Shown here one piece after another: positions 40,757 through 51,302 of a DNA stretch of 64,000 bases. The stretch's first letter is position 1, and every line of letters starts with the position of its first letter. Below the pieces are notes generated by a model. It made no database searches. It saw only the letters and a program-made list of their open reading frames with translations, and was not told where the DNA came from. The DNA lies in the NCBI RefSeq assembly GCF_000002875.2, contig NC_009389.2, forward strand, positions 2,501-66,500. The letters run 5' to 3'. The stretch is from Leishmania infantum JPCM5 (taxonomy: Eukaryota; Euglenozoa; Kinetoplastea; Trypanosomatida; Trypanosomatidae). A program made the position numbers and the translations under genes.

Positions 40757-41800
40757 ATGCTGACTTGCAGTCTGAAGCAGGCCGATCGCACTCGCAGCGA
40801 TGCCTCGCTGGTGACTGTGGAGGAGTTGGGCGGGTGGGCCTCGGTTGCGGAAGCGCTTCTCGGAGAATGCGCATGCGCCGCCCTTGTCGACGTCGCGGAG
40901 CCGTCCGCGCGAGCTCGGCTGGTTGTCGAGTACGCCGACTCCCTTGTGGCGCTTGTGCGCATACATGCAGCTGACGTGGCCGCGCTTCAATGTCGCGCCG
41001 CCACCGCCGAGGAGAAGCGGAGTGACGCCCTCGCACATCAACTGCATGCTGTCGTTCAAGAATGCGAGACGATGAGATCCAACCTTGGCTCCGAGCGCAC
41101 CTCTCGCGCCGCCTTGGAGGAAGAATCGCGTCGCTTGTTAAATGAGCTGCTGATCACACAGGAGGAAAGGGATGCGCTGCGAGCAGAGCGAACGGCCTTG
41201 TGGTGCGCCGTGCGAGAGGCGCAGGCGGTGGCAGGCGTCACGTGCGCCGCCAAGGCGACGATGGAAGAGCATGTCCGCGTATTGTGTGAGTGGGTGAGAA
41301 GCGCACAGGCGGAGCTGACCAGCGCCGCTGCGCTTATGGGGGCCACTACCCCGCTACCAGTCGCTGTCGCCCCTTATCAGCCGGCGCGTCTGCTGTACCG
41401 CCGTATTCTTCCTACCACCCCGATGAACCCGGTTACTGCCTCCCTTTTGCGAGTTAAGGAGCAGGTGCAGCAGATGCGCGAGCCCTCTGTAGCGGAACTG
41501 CAGTTGGCGGTGGGCATGTATCGACATCGGGGAGACGAAGCAGCAGCACCGCTGACACCTTCACCGCGAACACGGGCGGCCACGGTAACAGCGGCCGTGT
41601 CGACTCCCGCGCCTCTCCTGGTGAATCGATCGCTGGGCCGGTCTCGCTCCTGCACACCCCATCGCAGCACGAACGGATCTGCAACGCAGCGGGAAGAGGA
41701 TGTGGTTGCTTCGCCGCCCTGGCGCACTCGCATGATGAAGCTGCAGGAGGAACTGAAGGGGCTGCGGCGGGAATTAGGCACGGCAGCCGCCCCCCCTTGA
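40757..41800 (+). CDS. Coiled-coil protein of unknown function
   Basis: 347 residues. The N-terminal ~75 residues are Ala/Leu-rich and helical. Residues about 75-150 form a strong coiled coil (LEEESRRLLNELLITQEERD). A Pro/Thr/Ser-rich middle and tail follow, and the C-terminus has one more short helix (TRMMKLQEELKGLRREL). There is no signal peptide, membrane segment or enzyme motif. The layout resembles basal-body or flagellar coiled-coil proteins, but I do not recognise a family. Start is the first ATG, after a pyrimidine-rich 5' region. Confidence 0.75.
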   Translation: MLTCSLKQADRTRSDASLVTVEELGGWASVAEALLGECACAALVDVAEPSARARLVVEYADSLVALVRIHAADVAALQCRAATAEEKRSDALAHQLHAVVQECETMRSNLGSERTSRAALEEESRRLLNELLITQEERDALRAERTALWCAVREAQAVAGVTCAAKATMEEHVRVLCEWVRSAQAELTSAAALMGATTPLPVAVAPYQPARLLYRRILPTTPMNPVTASLLRVKEQVQQMREPSVAELQLAVGMYRHRGDEAAAPLTPSPRTRAATVTAAVSTPAPLLVNRSLGRSRSCTPHRSTNGSATQREEDVVASPPWRTRMMKLQEELKGLRRELGTAAAPP

Positions 41801-42459
41801 CTGTGCGGAGGCACAGCAACATCCTTTTCTCGTATGCTTCTGTGAAGTGTGCGTCAAAGCCCCGCCCTTGCCGCTACCTGCTCCCCTCCCCGCGTGCCCC
41901 CTCCAACCACTTCCGCTGCTCAGCGGCTTTTGGGGGAGGGGGGGGGGCAGGTAGCGGGTAGCGGGTAGCAGAAGAGAGGAAAGAAAAGTGGGGCGGTGCG
42001 CGGGTGAGCCGCGCGTCGGCGCGTGCACATACACAACTCTGCAAGCAGAAGACGTACACCAATCGATGTGTGAGGCGCGGTGCACTGTATCTGTGGCTTC
42101 GCTACTATGCGGCGGCGCTGCTGCTATCGCAGATGACGGAGTCTGAGTAAAGGGAAAGAAGGAAGAGGAGGAAAGGGCACACGGACGAGTACTCACGTGT
42201 GTGCCTGCACGTCCGTGCCCTAATGCATTCATCTCCGCCCCCCCCCCACACACCCTCCCCTTCTATTCACCTCGTCTCCGCTTTCCGGCGCGCCAACTCT
42301 CTGCATGTCCGGCTGCCTCTTCGGCCCACCTACTCCTCCTCTGCCCCTCCCCTTCTGCGCTGTCTTCCTCTTCCCCTTTCCACACCGCGAGTGTTTGCCT
42401 TGGCCTGAGCCTGCTTCGGCACACGCAGACGCAATCATAGTTGAAAGGACGCCGCAGCC
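41801..42459. other. Spacer before the RRP40 gene
   Basis: No gene. A G-run at 41933-41947 interrupted once, then short GTAGCGG repeats (about 41951-41970), and a C/T tract at 42235-42390 likely providing the splice signal for RRP40. Confidence 0.5.
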
Positions 42460-43458
42460 ATGTCTACGGTGTCTACGAGCTCCAGTCCTAGTAGAGGGAT
42501 CACAGAGCTTGCTCCTTTAAGGGGGCATGTGTGCCTGCCGGGAGAGCCGGTGCTGATGACGCAGCCCGGTGCCGTGGTGGCGATCGGAGGTGGTCTTCGG
42601 CTGCTTGCCCAGCCCGCACCCACACCCACCGCTGATGGCGCATCGCAAGCGCTCACGGACGTCTTCCTTTCTGAGTACTGTGCCTCCCTTCAGCGCAGCA
42701 GCCATCATCTGCACACACACGTTCCCCGGTACACAGTGCCAACGCCGGCGAGTAGACGATACATCCCCCGCGCCGGCGATCCGGTGCTTGCCATTATTGC
42801 CCGCAAAGTGAGCCAGCACTACTACTACTGCTACATTGGCGGCTCCGCCCTGGCCTACATGGACGCCTTGGCCTTCGACGGCGCCACGAAGGTGAGCCGA
42901 CCGCGGCTGGTGGAGGGCGATGTTGTGTACTGCTACGTGAAGCCTCGCGCAGGCTCGAGCTACGTCGGCGGTGTACATCGGTCGGTGGCCAGCGAGGTAT
43001 TTGACACGACTGGCGAAGTGGAGGTGAGCTGCACAGCGGCAGAAGTCGGGCTGCCGCCTAAGGACTGGACATCCGGGGAGGCCGCCTTCGGCCCGTTGCA
43101 GGGCGGTCGCGTTCTGCACCTCTCGCTGGCGTACGTGCGTCGTCTGATCACGCCCGTGGGCTCATCCCCAGATAAGGCATCAGCACAGCAGCGAAAGCAT
43201 GGTCACACGGAAGGCGAGGGCGGTTATGGCGATGAAGTGCCCGCCTCGTACCTCCTTCAGCTGCTGGGGTGCAGAGTACCCTTCGAGGTGGCTGTCGGCC
43301 TCAACGGGCTCGTGTGGGTGCGGGGGCTCTCTAGCGAGGCTGACACCACGGCTGCTGCCCGGCGCACTGTCGCCGTAAGCTCGTGCATCTCCGAGGCGCA
43401 GTACGACGTCACTCGCGCCGAGATGGAGGCCCGCGTCGAGGTTTACTTTCCCTCCTGA
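42460..43458 (+). CDS. RRP40: Exosome complex subunit RRP40 (EXOSC3)
   Basis: 332 residues. Order of parts matches RRP40: N-terminal cap domain beginning VCLPGEPVLM and ending in VPRYTVPT; an S1 domain from about residue 100 (RYIPRAGDPVLAIIARKV ... AFDGATKVSRPRLVEGDVVY); and a KH-type domain near 265-300 with LLGCRVPFEVAVGLNGLVWV, where the Asn-Gly is at 282-283. RRP40 is one of the three RNA-binding cap proteins of the nine-subunit RNA exosome, which degrades and processes RNA 3' to 5' in nucleus and cytoplasm; a trypanosome RRP40 is known in the T. brucei exosome. It is somewhat longer than yeast RRP40 (240), with an insert of about 25 charged residues (~229-253). Confidence 0.93.
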   Translation: MSTVSTSSSPSRGITELAPLRGHVCLPGEPVLMTQPGAVVAIGGGLRLLAQPAPTPTADGASQALTDVFLSEYCASLQRSSHHLHTHVPRYTVPTPASRRYIPRAGDPVLAIIARKVSQHYYYCYIGGSALAYMDALAFDGATKVSRPRLVEGDVVYCYVKPRAGSSYVGGVHRSVASEVFDTTGEVEVSCTAAEVGLPPKDWTSGEAAFGPLQGGRVLHLSLAYVRRLITPVGSSPDKASAQQRKHGHTEGEGGYGDEVPASYLLQLLGCRVPFEVAVGLNGLVWVRGLSSEADTTAAARRTVAVSSCISEAQYDVTRAEMEARVEVYFPS

Positions 43459-44421
43459 CACGAGCAGCACGGGAACAGGCACGCGCCCCCTTCTGCACCG
43501 CGCGTACATGTGCGTGTGTGGCTTGAACAGGAAACGAATAATGACCATCTCACGCCATTTCTCTCTCCTCCTCGCCTCCGCTGGCGCTTCCCCCGCTACC
43601 GCCTCTTTCCCTTTTTTCTACCATCTTTCCGCTCTCGCGCGCGCAGCACTTGACCAGAGAGAGAGAAGCTGTGTTCAGCACGACAAAGAGCTCCACGCCC
43701 ACGGGCGTGCCGGGGAAAGAGAGAGAACGGGAGCGGTGGCGGCGAGTCGGAGACTGAGGTGGAAGGGGGCGGCGAGAGGAACACTAACAAGAAGAAAGAG
43801 CGGACCATGCTAACAGCGCGTGCCAGCAGTCGCTGCCCTTTTGCGTCATGGAGAACTCACGCTTCTCCCACCGCGCAGACAGTCGTGCAGGCGGTGCGTG
43901 CGCGTGTTTGTGTGTGAGTGGGCGGCGACGCATGGCACAACGGCAAGAGAGAGAGGTGGAGGGACGCACCGTGCCGCCGCGTGTCATCGCCTCCTTCATG
44001 AAGATCTGCACTCCACCACTCCCCCTCGCCTCCTCTCGAGCCTTGACGCCACCCTCCACCTTCTTTTTTCTCGTTGTTCGCCGTTGGGGCACGCCGCACG
44101 ACGGCCCATCCTGCCGCTTCTCACAGTCCCCGGCGTCTGCACCGTCGAACACACGCGGATACACGAAACTACAACGAAGGCGGCAACAACAGTAACCAGA
44201 AAAAGAAGGAAGCCACCTGTGCGCTGAGCCTCCACTCGAAGTCACCTATCTGCTCCACCACACATCACGTGTGTCTCTTCCCCCTCTCATCCTTCCTCCC
44301 AGCTCTCGAGGTACCCTTGCACACTCCCTTCCCATTCCTCTATCTGATACCTCCCCGCGCATCCTCCTCCACGGTTACGCGTCGGATAGAAAGCGCGCGC
44401 ACAGACATCCGCACAGACGCG
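43459..44421. other. Spacer and 5' UTR of the next small gene
   Basis: No gene. The frame of the downstream gene is open back to about 44074 but reads chance sequence. C/T-rich runs lie at 43560-43640 and 44270-44370. Confidence 0.5.
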
Positions 44422-44898
44422 ATGCCGGACTTCAGCCAGTTCATTAAGTACCTCAACGCCAACCTCCACGCACCGACTGGTCAGTACGCCGCGCAGGGCG
44501 GCGTAGGCGGAAAGGGCTCTGGTGGGGCTAGTGGTGCGACTGAAGCTGCGAGCCCTGCTTCCCATGGTGACGCCTCTGCCTTCACCCGCTCCTGCGACAC
44601 AACGTGGCGGGTGCTGCTGCCGAGCGATGCAGCTGCTAAGGAAAGCGGGACACGATCCAGCGGCCCATCCGCTGCGGCGGCAGCAGCCCATACATCCCCA
44701 TCGCACCCCTCCGTGACGATTGGGCGGATGATGGTGTCCACAGAGGACCGCTGGCGTATTCAGGCACAGATGCGCCGTGAGGAAGCGCGCACTGGGCAAG
44801 CGCGGAAGGAGTACAACAAGAAGGTGACGCGTGCCATCAAGGTAACGAAGGGGCCGTCCGAAAACGCCTTCCCCCCAGGTCGTGGTCGTCCGCTGTAG
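44422..44898 (+). CDS. Conserved-looking basic protein, unknown function
   Basis: 158 residues from the ATG at 44422. It starts MPDFSQFIKYLNANLHAP, has a Gly/Ser/Ala-rich disordered middle, and ends with a basic helical stretch (STEDRWRIQAQMRREEARTG, then KEYNKKVTRAIKVTKG) and a tail ending GRGRPL. No domain is recognised. The non-random composition of the two end blocks, the ATG and the preceding C/T-rich leader support a real gene. The basic tail could bind RNA or DNA, which is only a composition-based guess. Confidence 0.65.
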   Translation: MPDFSQFIKYLNANLHAPTGQYAAQGGVGGKGSGGASGATEAASPASHGDASAFTRSCDTTWRVLLPSDAAAKESGTRSSGPSAAAAAAHTSPSHPSVTIGRMMVSTEDRWRIQAQMRREEARTGQARKEYNKKVTRAIKVTKGPSENAFPPGRGRPL

Positions 44899-45860
44899 TG
44901 CACGCAGTGAGACCGCGGCAGGGTAGTAGCGTCTGTTGGGCCAGTATGGGCAAACAGCTTCGCTGGCTTGTGAGCACAGATGCAAGCATACCCGCACACT
45001 GCCGCGGCGCAGTGAGCCGTGTGTGTGCCTCTGAGCGTGTGCGAGTCAGAGAAAGGAGGGGCGGCGGTGTGACCCAGCACACACCTCACCGCTGGTGCCA
45101 CACGTGCGGGCTCCTCTTCCTTTCTGTTTGTTCTGGTGATAAGAGTGGCAGCCCTCTCCTTGCTGCCAACGTGGGCGTATTGTCGATGCCCCCTCCACCC
45201 TCTTTCTCCTCCTCCGGTGAGTAGGCGCGAGGAAGGAGCCCTTGAAACAAAATAGGTGAATCTACTGAAATAGAGGTGGTGAGCGAGCGGGAGAGCTGTC
45301 GCCTGCCGCGGCCTGACTGAGTGTGTGTGTGTGTGTGTGCGTGTCGGGGGGGGGAGGGGGCTGACCTCTACAGACGGCGTTGCGCATGCCTATTTGATAC
45401 GAGAAGCGCTGGGTGTTTGGTATCCGTGTCTCATGACGTCTTTTGTGACTCTGCCGGCCTCCTTTGCTCGTCTCTCCTCCCCCACCCGCCTCCTCCTCCG
45501 CCACCGTGCCCTCCGTCCCTCCCTTTCACGCACGTGCATACATCCCCCATGGGAGGTGGGGGGCGTCTTCTCAACTCTGCTTATTTTTCTCTTCTACTTC
45601 GATGTCTCTGCCTGGTCTGTATTGTGCCCTGCCCGTGTGCCGAGCCTGCATGCATGTGTGTGTGTGTGTGCCTCTCCCTCTCCACGGGCACTTCGCGTGC
45701 TCGAAAGCCTGCTAGGCACGTGAAGCTTGTGCTTGCATAGAGACACACACACACGCACGCACATCTGTGCGCGTGGCATACTAACCGATTAGAGACATCC
45801 CGTGTAGACCCGTCCTCGCGCAAGCACGCCGACTTATCGGGCTTGCTTTGCGTGCATCCA
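44899..45860. other. Spacer before the 436-residue unknown gene
   Basis: No gene. A (GT) run at 45321-45339 followed by a G-rich block, then C/T tracts at 45470-45540 and a (GT) run near 45653-45668, and (CA) at 45743-45755. Confidence 0.5.
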
Positions 45861-47171
45861 ATGGCGATGCTCGAAAACGACAACGGCGCGCGGCCGCTGC
45901 ATGATGGCACGGTGCTCATATCACCCGATGCATCTCCCAACTTGACAAGAAGGGCAATGAACCACCACAGCGCCGAAAATACAGAGGCGCCGCCACTTGT
46001 CGATTTGCTGATGAGCGCCTCTGAGACAATCCGGGAAGAGCGAGGGAGGGCAGACTCGCTGGAGAAGGAAAACGCTAAGCTCCAAGCGCAGCTGGACGGT
46101 GTTCGGTTGGCCTATCAACTGGTGGCAACTCAACGGGCGCAGCGCAACTCGCAGGCGTTGGGGAGGGTGACGGCACTCGACAAGGCTGGTGAAGACATGC
46201 TGTTTGCCTATGTGAGAGACCGGCTGATCGGGCGAGACATACATCCCTCCTCGGAGCACGAGAAATGCAGCTGCACACGTGAGAGCAGCAGTAGGGCTCG
46301 GCTGGGACAGCGCCAGCGCCGCTCAAATGCGGCTGCCCCGCCCGTGGCTTCGGCAGCCGCGCGAGTGCCTTCACGCAACTTCATCACAGCTGCGACACGA
46401 AGCTGCACGAAAAGAGGGAATGCCGGCATCACGCCACCCGAATCCGTATCGCCAAAGACAGCAGAGCCACACATCTCGGTAGCCACGGAAGCGCGTGAAG
46501 AGCACGGTTACTTACCTACCGCGTTGCGAAACTGTGACCTGAAGTCAGCAAAGGGCCATCGGGCCACTTCCCTGACTGGTGGTGGCAGTCGCAAAGGCGA
46601 AGGAAATGCAGAAATGGTGGAAGGCGGCAGCGATACTGAGGAGTCCCCTACGCACTGGATGGCTCGCCGACTTCTCCGAGCACTCGCCCCTCGTCCTACC
46701 GACAGCGTTGTGGGCGACATCGTACACACCATGGTTACTGCCTTGCAACAAGACGTGCAAGCCGAACTCAGCAGGCCTAGCGACGGTAGGCACGCTGCTC
46801 CAAATCGCATGCGCGGCTTTGCGCTGGTGCGACTAAAGCCGTGTGTCTACCGCCTCCTCGTTGGTCCTCCTGCAGAAGTGAAGGCAATGGAGTGTGCAGC
46901 ACGGAGTAGCAACCGGAGCGCTCGCCAAACAGCACCGCGGCTCCCCTCCGCAGCCCTCCACCGTGACCACTTCCTCCTCTACAGCCGAAATCCAGAAACC
47001 AACACCGCCGCGCGCCCTTGCTCTTCGAAAATTACGAATACCGTCATTCACCTCACCATTGACACTGGCACTCTTCGCGTGGTTCGAGGTGGAGGACACA
47101 TCGACTTCATCGACTACTTAGAACGCCGCTTACAAGTGAAACTGTACACCAGACGGAGCCGTCCCGCCTAA
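45861..47171 (+). CDS. Unknown protein with N-terminal coiled coil
   Basis: 436 residues from the first ATG (Met3 at 45867 is equivalent). A short predicted coiled coil occurs around residues 55-85 (REERGRADSLEKENAKLQAQ), then a long Arg/Ser/Ala-rich, low-order middle. The C-terminal ~160 residues look folded: a helix around ALAPRPTDSVVGDIVHTMV, then alternating strands (FALVRLKPCVYRLLVG; HLTIDTGTLRVVRGGGHIDF) and a final basic helix. I do not recognise the family. It is the last housekeeping-type gene before the surface-antigen array. Confidence 0.7.
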   Translation: MAMLENDNGARPLHDGTVLISPDASPNLTRRAMNHHSAENTEAPPLVDLLMSASETIREERGRADSLEKENAKLQAQLDGVRLAYQLVATQRAQRNSQALGRVTALDKAGEDMLFAYVRDRLIGRDIHPSSEHEKCSCTRESSSRARLGQRQRRSNAAAPPVASAAARVPSRNFITAATRSCTKRGNAGITPPESVSPKTAEPHISVATEAREEHGYLPTALRNCDLKSAKGHRATSLTGGGSRKGEGNAEMVEGGSDTEESPTHWMARRLLRALAPRPTDSVVGDIVHTMVTALQQDVQAELSRPSDGRHAAPNRMRGFALVRLKPCVYRLLVGPPAEVKAMECAARSSNRSARQTAPRLPSAALHRDHFLLYSRNPETNTAARPCSSKITNTVIHLTIDTGTLRVVRGGGHIDFIDYLERRLQVKLYTRRSRPA

Positions 47172-47664
47172 CCCACCAGGACCGTCCCTCATACATCGCC
47201 TGACACAAAACTTTCCCCACACACAACTCCCTTTGCAAGCTCTTACCCACAGCCGAGGCCCAAGACAGACTTCCGCGACCTCTGCGCAAACACCGAGACA
47301 GTCTCCGTTCCGTGGCACGCACCACTCACCACCGCACACACGCAGCGGAAAGCATGGCAGCTATCCTCCCCTACTCCACGCCGTCGCCCGTGCCGTGTGC
47401 CTCCTCTCCCTCTCCCCCAACTCTCCCCTTGACCCCCCTCCTCCACCCTCCACACTCCTATCCTTTCGCTCACCCACCCGCTCCCCTCCTCCCACCCCCT
47501 CGCTTCACTCCCCCGTCACCACCACCACCACCACCCATACGGCTCTGCCGCCGCGCGTGCCCGCACGCGCGCAGAACACCGACCGCTCCTTTCCCCCACC
47601 CCGGCACTCCGCTCACCCTCCACCCACTCACCTTCTTTTTTCCCGCCCCACCGCACCCCACGCA
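47172..47664. other. 5' leader of surface antigen gene A
   Basis: C-rich spacer/5' UTR. It includes a 154-bp block (47376-47529) that is repeated at 49969-50122. The gene A frame is open here but reads Pro/Ser/Thr from the pyrimidine tract. Confidence 0.55.
47376..47529 (+). repeat. Leader repeat L1, copy 1
   Basis: A C/T-rich block identical by inspection to 49969-50122 over 154 bp. It starts at CCACGCCGTCG and ends in the (CAC)n run. Here it is the 5' leader of surface antigen gene A. Confidence 0.9.
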
Positions 47665-49251
47665 ATGGGCCCCTTTGCTCCCCGCTGCTGCGCGCTGGCG
47701 CTGCTGTGCGCCGTGGTGGTGCTCGCCGCCGTGCTGGTGCGCGCCGAGTCGTTCACTGTGACGCGCGACGTCACCATGTCGGACGCATCATTCGACGACT
47801 ACACCATGATGCTCGACCTGTCCTCCTCGAGCGCGGACGTGGTGACGGTGCAGCTGATAAACTCGCAGGTGTCCGGTAGTGGCCTCACCGTCAAGAACGC
47901 CAGGGGCAGCTCCCCCTCGTCGGCGCGGCTGAGCATGAACATGGCAATCACCACAGTGGCGCAGTCCGTCATCACCCTCTCCGGTGTCATGCCCGCCAAC
48001 TCCGACATTCGCATCGTCGCCACCACCGGCTCCCTCGCCCCCGCGCAGTCGCTCTTCGACTTCAGCGGCCTCGCACTCGACAGCAACGCCACCGTCATGG
48101 TGGAGAACACCGCCGTCACGTGGCCGAAGGACTCCATCAACACCGGCAGCATCGTGCTCATCAGTGCCGGCAGCAACGCCGTCGGCATCAAGAGCACCGC
48201 CGCCCTCTTTGTGCTCAACGCCACCGCCATCAACGGCGCGTCCGTGGTCAGCATCGACACCCAGTCGTCCTTCCCCATCACCAAAGGCGCCGCGCTCACC
48301 GTCGACTACGGCCGTTGCGAGCGGTGCTCCAGCGCGCTTGTCAGCATCAACGTCCCGCTCGTCGTCGACGCCTCCAGTCTGTTCCGTGTGGCCAACTGCA
48401 AGGCCGTCGGCGCCAGCAACGGCCTGCTGACCTCCGCCGGCAGCATCACGGTCAGCGACAAGTCCGCCTACGTTATCCACGACAGCGCCGTCGAGTCCGG
48501 CGCCCTCTTCTCCTTCCCCACCGGCCTCGAGGACGCCAGCGAGGTGTACCCCTTCGCCGTGTCCGGCGGCTCGACCGTGTCCTTCCTCAACCTGAAGGGG
48601 TCCTCCACCGGTGTTGCCGCGGGCCAGAGCGTCCCCAACACCTTGGAGCAGTCGAACGTCATCGGCGGCGGCTGCGTCATCAACGACAAGGAGCTCAGAG
48701 TCGCCTCGGAGTACAGAAGTCACGGCCTCAGTGTGGAGACCGTCGTCGACAGCCAGGGTGCCAGCAGCGGCACCTGCGCCAACGCCAAGTGCATCCCCGG
48801 CAACACCAAGCCAGGCGCCACCGTCTCCGGCACCGAGCCCTGCACCTGCCAGTGCTCCTCCACCAAGCACCATCCGCCCTTCTGCACGTCCGTCGTCGAC
48901 CCCATGCAGAACTACGACCCCAACGTGTGGTGCGCCGTGCCCAACTGCATCACCTGCGACCGCCTCGACCCCTCCAACCGCTGCACGGAGTGCGACACGG
49001 GCTACAGCCTCACCAACGACTATCAGTGCAAGGCCACCACCACCATCACCACCACCACCAAAGCGCCCACCTGCACCGCACCCTACTGCTCCGTGTGCGC
49101 CGCCGGCAGCGGGTCCGTCTGCAGCTCCTGCCGACCCCCCTACACCCTGTCCAACGGTGTCTGCGTCGCCAACACCAACGTCGCCGCCGGCGCGCACACC
49201 GCCGCCCTCGCCGCGGCCGTCTGCGTTGTCGCCGCTTTCTACGCCCTTTAG
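47665..49251 (+). CDS. Surface-antigen-like protein A: beta-helix-like plus Cys-rich tail
   Basis: 528 residues from the ATG at 47665. A signal peptide (about 1-27, ALALLCAVVVLAAVLVRAES) is followed by ~330 residues of short repeating hydrophobic strands with Ser/Asn/Val, resembling a right-handed beta-helix. A Cys-rich part follows (from about 370) with C-x2-C units such as CAVPNCITCDRLDP and CTECDTGYSLT. After a Thr run comes one more unit, then a hydrophobic tail (AALAAAVCVVAAFYAL) consistent with a GPI-attachment signal. It belongs to the Leishmania 'surface antigen-like' proteins; a parasite surface location is expected. Its N-terminal domain is homologous to that of gene C (shared TVDY/AVDY-x-[KR]-C-x2-C). 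Ligand unknown. Confidence 0.85.
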   Translation: MGPFAPRCCALALLCAVVVLAAVLVRAESFTVTRDVTMSDASFDDYTMMLDLSSSSADVVTVQLINSQVSGSGLTVKNARGSSPSSARLSMNMAITTVAQSVITLSGVMPANSDIRIVATTGSLAPAQSLFDFSGLALDSNATVMVENTAVTWPKDSINTGSIVLISAGSNAVGIKSTAALFVLNATAINGASVVSIDTQSSFPITKGAALTVDYGRCERCSSALVSINVPLVVDASSLFRVANCKAVGASNGLLTSAGSITVSDKSAYVIHDSAVESGALFSFPTGLEDASEVYPFAVSGGSTVSFLNLKGSSTGVAAGQSVPNTLEQSNVIGGGCVINDKELRVASEYRSHGLSVETVVDSQGASSGTCANAKCIPGNTKPGATVSGTEPCTCQCSSTKHHPPFCTSVVDPMQNYDPNVWCAVPNCITCDRLDPSNRCTECDTGYSLTNDYQCKATTTITTTTKAPTCTAPYCSVCAAGSGSVCSSCRPPYTLSNGVCVANTNVAAGAHTAALAAAVCVVAAFYAL

Positions 49252-49968
49252 CGAGTGCGTGGTTGGTGGTCGTGGTCGTGGTCGTGGGCAGCGCCGGTGT
49301 GCGTTGGCGGCTGCCACGCTGTCCTTCCCAGTCTTTCCTTGGATACACGTCCTCCCTCCTCCATAGGCTATGGTGCACACACGACGACGACGACGTGTGA
49401 CGGGCAGCCGCCACCGCTGTCTGCCTCCCTCCCTCGACCCCCGCCCCCCATTCTCCGTCTTCTCTGCAGATGACAGTCTGTGTATATACCGCATTTCTTC
49501 CTATCCGGTATGTGTGCCTGTTCATGTATTCTCTCCACCCACCCCTCCCGCACTCTTTTCACTAGGTGTGTGCCTGTGTGTCGTCTTTGTGTCTCCGCTT
49601 TCCATGTCTCTCTGTTCCGCGTACGCGCGTGAAACCCACACCTTGCACTGCGCGCCGCACCCCGAGATGCCTCGCCTCTCGTTCTCCATTATTCATTCTC
49701 GTTTTCTCCCCCCCCCCGCCAGACGTGTGTGTGTGTATGTTTTTTTCCTTTATGTGAACACCACCATATGCACACGCCGCATCCGTCGTGGTCTGGTCCC
49801 TCCTCTTGTTCCGCGCGGTATGCAGCAAAGGCAGCCGCCATGTGCACAACAGAAACAGAAACCCGCTCGCCTCAAAACACATCGACGCTGCCGTCGTCGA
49901 CTTCCCTCCACCCCTCTGTCTCCCCATCCCTACCTCACTCCTTCAAGCATACCACACGCCGACAGCCA

Positions 49969-50122
49969 CCACGCCGTCGCCCGTGCCGTGTGCCTCCTCT
50001 CCCTCTCCCCCAACTCTCCCCTTGACCCCCCTCCTCCACCCTCCACACTCCTATCCTTTCGCTCACCCACCCGCTCCCCTCCTCCCACCCCCTCGCTTCA
50101 CTCCCCCGTCACCACCACCACC
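49969..50122 (+). repeat. Leader repeat L1, copy 2 (orphan)
   Basis: Identical to 47376-47529 by inspection. No signal peptide or Cys-rich frame follows it, so it may mark a lost or deleted antigen gene. Confidence 0.88.
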
Positions 50123-50936
50123 GTAGGTGTGTGCGGAGACTTCTCACGTTTAGCGCGTTACACCTAGCCACGCTGCGCCGAGAGGTTTGTGGGATGACGT
50201 GGCTTACTGCCACTGATGCCGTTGAGCCCGCCTCCACAAATCCAGGGTTTCAATTTGCGCCTCAGTCGCTGATGGCAACCCCTCCCCCGTGAAAAATGTG
50301 TCTGTGCACTCTCCCTGGCCGCATGCGCCTTCAGCCACGAATTCAATGAGCACTGCATACCTCATAATCCTCCGCTTCTGTCTTTATGCGCGTGTGGCCG
50401 TTCAAGGCGCAGGGCACAAGCACACGCACACACGAATCACAGCCACCACCAGAGGCCGCAAGACGATCTCACCCTGCTCCCTCACTCCCTTTCTCGGTCT
50501 TCCTGTGTGGGTATATGCGTCGCTGATGAAATCCCCCCTCCTCACCCTTCTTATGTTGTTGTTTTGCTGCTCGTTGTGCCTACTTCTCGCGCGGTGTTTC
50601 AAAGTCCGACGTTGTGGCACACTCCTTGCCTCGACGTCATGGCGCTCACCCACCACCGCCCTCAGCGTCCTCCTCACAGTCGCGTTCCTCTGGTCTGCTT
50701 CCTCTGAAACAAAACGAGTATCGACTTGGCGGGCACAAACACACGCACGTGGGCGTCAGCGACGCGCGACAACTGCGTGAAGCTAAGGGAGTAGGAGGAG
50801 GAGGGGGTGGGGGCGATGGTCATCGAGAAGGGTGCGTGGCACACGCCACAGCAGGTCGCCCTCTCCCATCGCCGGAAACGAAAAGGAAGACTCCAACAGC
50901 GGAGTCGAGTGAAGCTGCATTCTGATCACCACCACC

Positions 50937-51252
50937 GCAGAGTTCCTGTCATCCCTTCTCTCCCACCCTCGCGTCCCCTGCTTATCTACCCCACCTCCCT
51001 CTCGCACTGCCCCGGCCCCTCTCCCCGCCCTCCCACCACCACCCACCCACACACGCACACACACTCCTCTGTCCAGCCACGCACACGTGCAGTAGCACGA
51101 GGCTCCCCATCCTTCCCCCTACCCACACCCACACACACACGCACACACACCTTCATCATAGCCCGCACCTTTCGCCGTTTCGCCCGCTCTCTCCTTTCCG
51201 TGCGTGTGTGCCTCAGTCTGTTGCTCCGTCCGTCTCCCTTCTCCCCACTGTT
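50937..51252 (+). repeat. Leader repeat L2, copy 1
   Basis: 316 bp of C/T/CA-rich leader repeated at 53441-53756. The only difference I see is T at 51229 versus C at 53733. It includes the probable polypyrimidine/AG signals of gene B. Confidence 0.9.
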
Positions 51253-51302
51253 GACTGACCCACCCGTGCACGCACTGGCACACAACGCGTACTTCTTTAT
51301 TG

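Larger units (their letters stand above)
49252..51302. other. 2-kb spacer between antigens A and B, with two leader repeats
   Basis: No intact gene. It carries the orphan copy of leader repeat L1 (49969-50122), which is not followed by a surface-antigen frame, and leader repeat L2 copy 1 (50937-51252) before gene B. A run of GTC/GTG repeats is seen near 49265-49290. Confidence 0.6.

Noticed and set aside
47788..49494. 568-codon minus-strand frame opposite antigen A
   Set aside because: Gly/Ala/Asp-rich complement of the C-ending codons of antigen A; no domain.
49370..50167. 265-codon open frame between antigens A and B
   Set aside because: Its end lies in the leader repeat that is untranslated before gene A. 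It has no cysteine units or signal peptide.
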